Shown here: positions 62,784-64,000 of the stretch, in pieces
Layout of the letters: the number at the start of each line of letters is the position of its first letter
How positions within the stretch are numbered: the stretch's first letter is position 1
From: JAGOUB01 sp964648045
GTDB taxonomy: Bacteria > Patescibacteriota > Gracilibacteria > Peribacterales > Peribacteraceae
Direction of reading: 5' to 3'
Length of the DNA stretch: 64,000 nt
Assembly: GCA_964648045.1 (NCBI GenBank)
Contig: CAZYNU010000002.1
Coordinates: forward strand, 1 to 64,000
Translations under genes and position numbers: made by a program
Notes under the pieces: generated by a model
Told to the model about the DNA's origin: nothing
What the model saw: only the letters and a program-made list of their open reading frames with translations
The model's database searches: none

Positions 62784-63001
62784 ACGGTGAGTCAGGCTAC
62801 TATGGAGCGCTGCACAACATCAATACGATCAGACCCCGCTCCGCGCGCTTGTCCGCAGCATCATGTCGGCATTTTTCATGAACCTCCGAATGGTATTTTG
62901 ACCTAGTATACAAAAAAACAAACGAATTTTTTGTTTAATTTAAGCCAATAAAACAATGTCACGACAAATAAACCTTCCCAAATTTGACAGGCAGGAGTAC
63001 A
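62784..63001. other. AT-rich intergenic region upstream of the RNase J gene
   Basis: No gene. It holds an AT-rich segment (about 62894-62960) with TTGACC and TATAC hexamers and a small AAACAAA / TTTTGTTT inverted repeat. A second TTGACA occurs at about 62982, and AGGAG lies 4-5 nt before the GTG at 63002. The promoter position is uncertain. Confidence 0.4.
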
Positions 63002-64000
63002 GTGAACCTATCACGACGTTCTTCTTACTACGTCGTATTCATCCCAAACACGTTCATGAAAACGGTGAAAGAGTGGATGCAGCGCAAATTCAACGCTGCC
63101 CCCGGAGAGGAACAGCCTCTCGCAACCTTCGGCGCGCCCGACGCGCCCTTTACGCCCGAGCCCGTTGGGCCGGTGTCGCCTCCATCTCAGCCGGCCCAGC
63201 GCCCGCAGGGGCAGGGGTTTGGCGGACGTCAGCAGCAAGGTCAGGGCCGCAACGGCCAAGGTCGCAATCAACAAGGCCGCCAGTCGCACCAACAACGCGG
63301 TCGCGGTCCCGGCCAGCAGCAAGCCGTCCAGCCGGTGGTGCAGGGCGCCCCCACGCCCGATGGCCGCAAGGTGCCGCTGCGTTTCTACCCGCTTGGAGGT
63401 TTCGAGCAGGTGGGTCGCAACTGCTGCGTCATCGAGGTAGATGGCGACATCTACATCGTCGACATCGGCGTGCAGTTCCCCGATGAAGACATGCTCGGCA
63501 TCGATTATCTCATTCCCGATGTCTCCTGTCTGAAGGGGCGCGAGAATCGCATTAAGGGCGTCTTCTTCACGCACGCGCACTTCGACCACGTAGGCGCCGC
63601 GCAGCACATCCTGCCGATTCTGCACTATCCGCAGTGCTACGGCACCAAGTTGACCCTGGCGATGATGAAAAAGAAGCTCGACGAGGAGCATATGACCAGC
63701 AAGGTTCGCATGAATACCGTCAAAGACGGCGACCGCATTCGCGTCGGCAAAGTGGAAGTGGAGTTTGTGCGCGTGACGCACTCCATTCCGGATTGCGTGG
63801 CCATCGCCTTCCACACGCCGTACGGCACCATCCTTCATACCGGCGACTTTAAGATTGATCTCCAGCCGCTCTACGAGCCGCCCATGGATTTTCAGCGCTT
63901 TGCGGCCATGGGTAAGCAGGGTGTTCTCGCCATCATTGCCGACTCCACAAACGCGCAGAAGCCCGGCTATTCGCCGAGTGAGCGCGAGATCGCGGCGTCG
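63002..64000 (+). CDS. rnj: Ribonuclease J, N-terminal part (runs off the window)
   Basis: From GTG 63002 (AGGAG just upstream) or ATG 63056 the frame stays open to the window end. After a short basic start comes a disordered Gln/Gly/Arg-rich tail (about residues 60-120), then the metallo-beta-lactamase domain. It reads PLGGFEQVGRN, VDIGVQFPDEDMLGIDY, THAHFDHVGA (metal ligands, near residue 190) and ILHTGDFKID. RNase J is a 5'-3' exo/endoribonuclease in mRNA decay and rRNA maturation. The N-terminal tail is an addition to the usual family length. The overlapping frame starting at 62956 is a shadow. Confidence 0.93.
   Translation, partial: MNLSRRSSYYVVFIPNTFMKTVKEWMQRKFNAAPGEEQPLATFGAPDAPFTPEPVGPVSPPSQPAQRPQGQGFGGRQQQGQGRNGQGRNQQGRQSHQQRGRGPGQQQAVQPVVQGAPTPDGRKVPLRFYPLGGFEQVGRNCCVIEVDGDIYIVDIGVQFPDEDMLGIDYLIPDVSCLKGRENRIKGVFFTHAHFDHVGAAQHILPILHYPQCYGTKLTLAMMKKKLDEEHMTSKVRMNTVKDGDRIRVGKVEVEFVRVTHSIPDCVAIAFHTPYGTILHTGDFKIDLQPLYEPPMDFQRFAAMGKQGVLAIIADSTNAQKPGYSPSEREIAAS

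Noticed and set aside
62956..63486. Open frame with an ATG just before the RNase J region
   Set aside because: Its residues become Arg/Ala-rich low complexity, whereas the frame from 63002 reads through the full RNase J signature.

Overview
This GC-rich window reads as chromosome from a member of the Candidate Phyla Radiation (Patescibacteria). It opens with the 5' end of a 16S rRNA gene on the minus strand. Exported proteins carry long serine-only linkers, and there are single-domain versions of common enzymes, many orphan secreted proteins, and several convergent genes whose stop codons abut. The assignment is inferred from gene style; I cannot place the class, although serine-run linkers of this kind recall Peribacteria/Peregrinibacteria. 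TGA is a normal stop in many clear genes, so the Gracilibacteria code is not in use.

Layout. 1-9.2 kb: 16S 5' end, two pilin-like proteins, an S-layer-homology protein, a secreted orphan, comM, yraN and the pgl-zwf pair. 9.2-15.7 kb: a structured intergenic element, a sunset-domain protein, an amidase-SpoIID fusion, a CooC/ParA-like ATPase, a glycosyltransferase and a response regulator. 15.8-24.5 kb: a GT-C membrane protein, ftsW-murG, a cyclophilin lipoprotein, small orphan genes, gltX, murB and a probable heme-oxygenase-like diiron enzyme. 24.6-34.7 kb: a tandem-OB SSB, then a 9-kb chain of five translationally coupled genes for exported proteins of unknown function. 34.8-46.5 kb: dnaE, tsaC, nrdR, aspS, tRNA-Leu and a fatty-acid desaturase, interleaved with orphan genes. 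46.5-57.9 kb: mfd, dnaN with possible origin-like DNA upstream, a nucleotidyltransferase, a ComEC-like hydrolase, an FN3 surface protein, recR and smpB. 58-64 kb: a structured non-coding RNA, a prepilin peptidase, an epimerase, an adenylyltransferase, a PP2C-like membrane protein and the start of an RNase J gene.

The genes point to a walled cell (murB, murG, ftsW, amidase/SpoIID) that builds a type IV pilus-like system (two prepilins and a prepilin peptidase) and an elaborate surface.

The most striking pattern is that transcription units fall into two classes. More than twenty genes have a TAnnnT hexamer only 5-9 nt (mostly 6-8) before the start codon, with no Shine-Dalgarno (SD) sequence, which implies leaderless mRNAs. 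A second set of mostly monocistronic orphan genes has an AT-rich promoter with TTGACA, often inside TATTTGACAAAT, then a leader (sometimes strongly folded), a good SD and an intrinsic terminator. A 154-nt RNA at 58.0 kb with no good coding frame has the same promoter type and folds into a multi-arm structure; it is the best candidate here for something undescribed.
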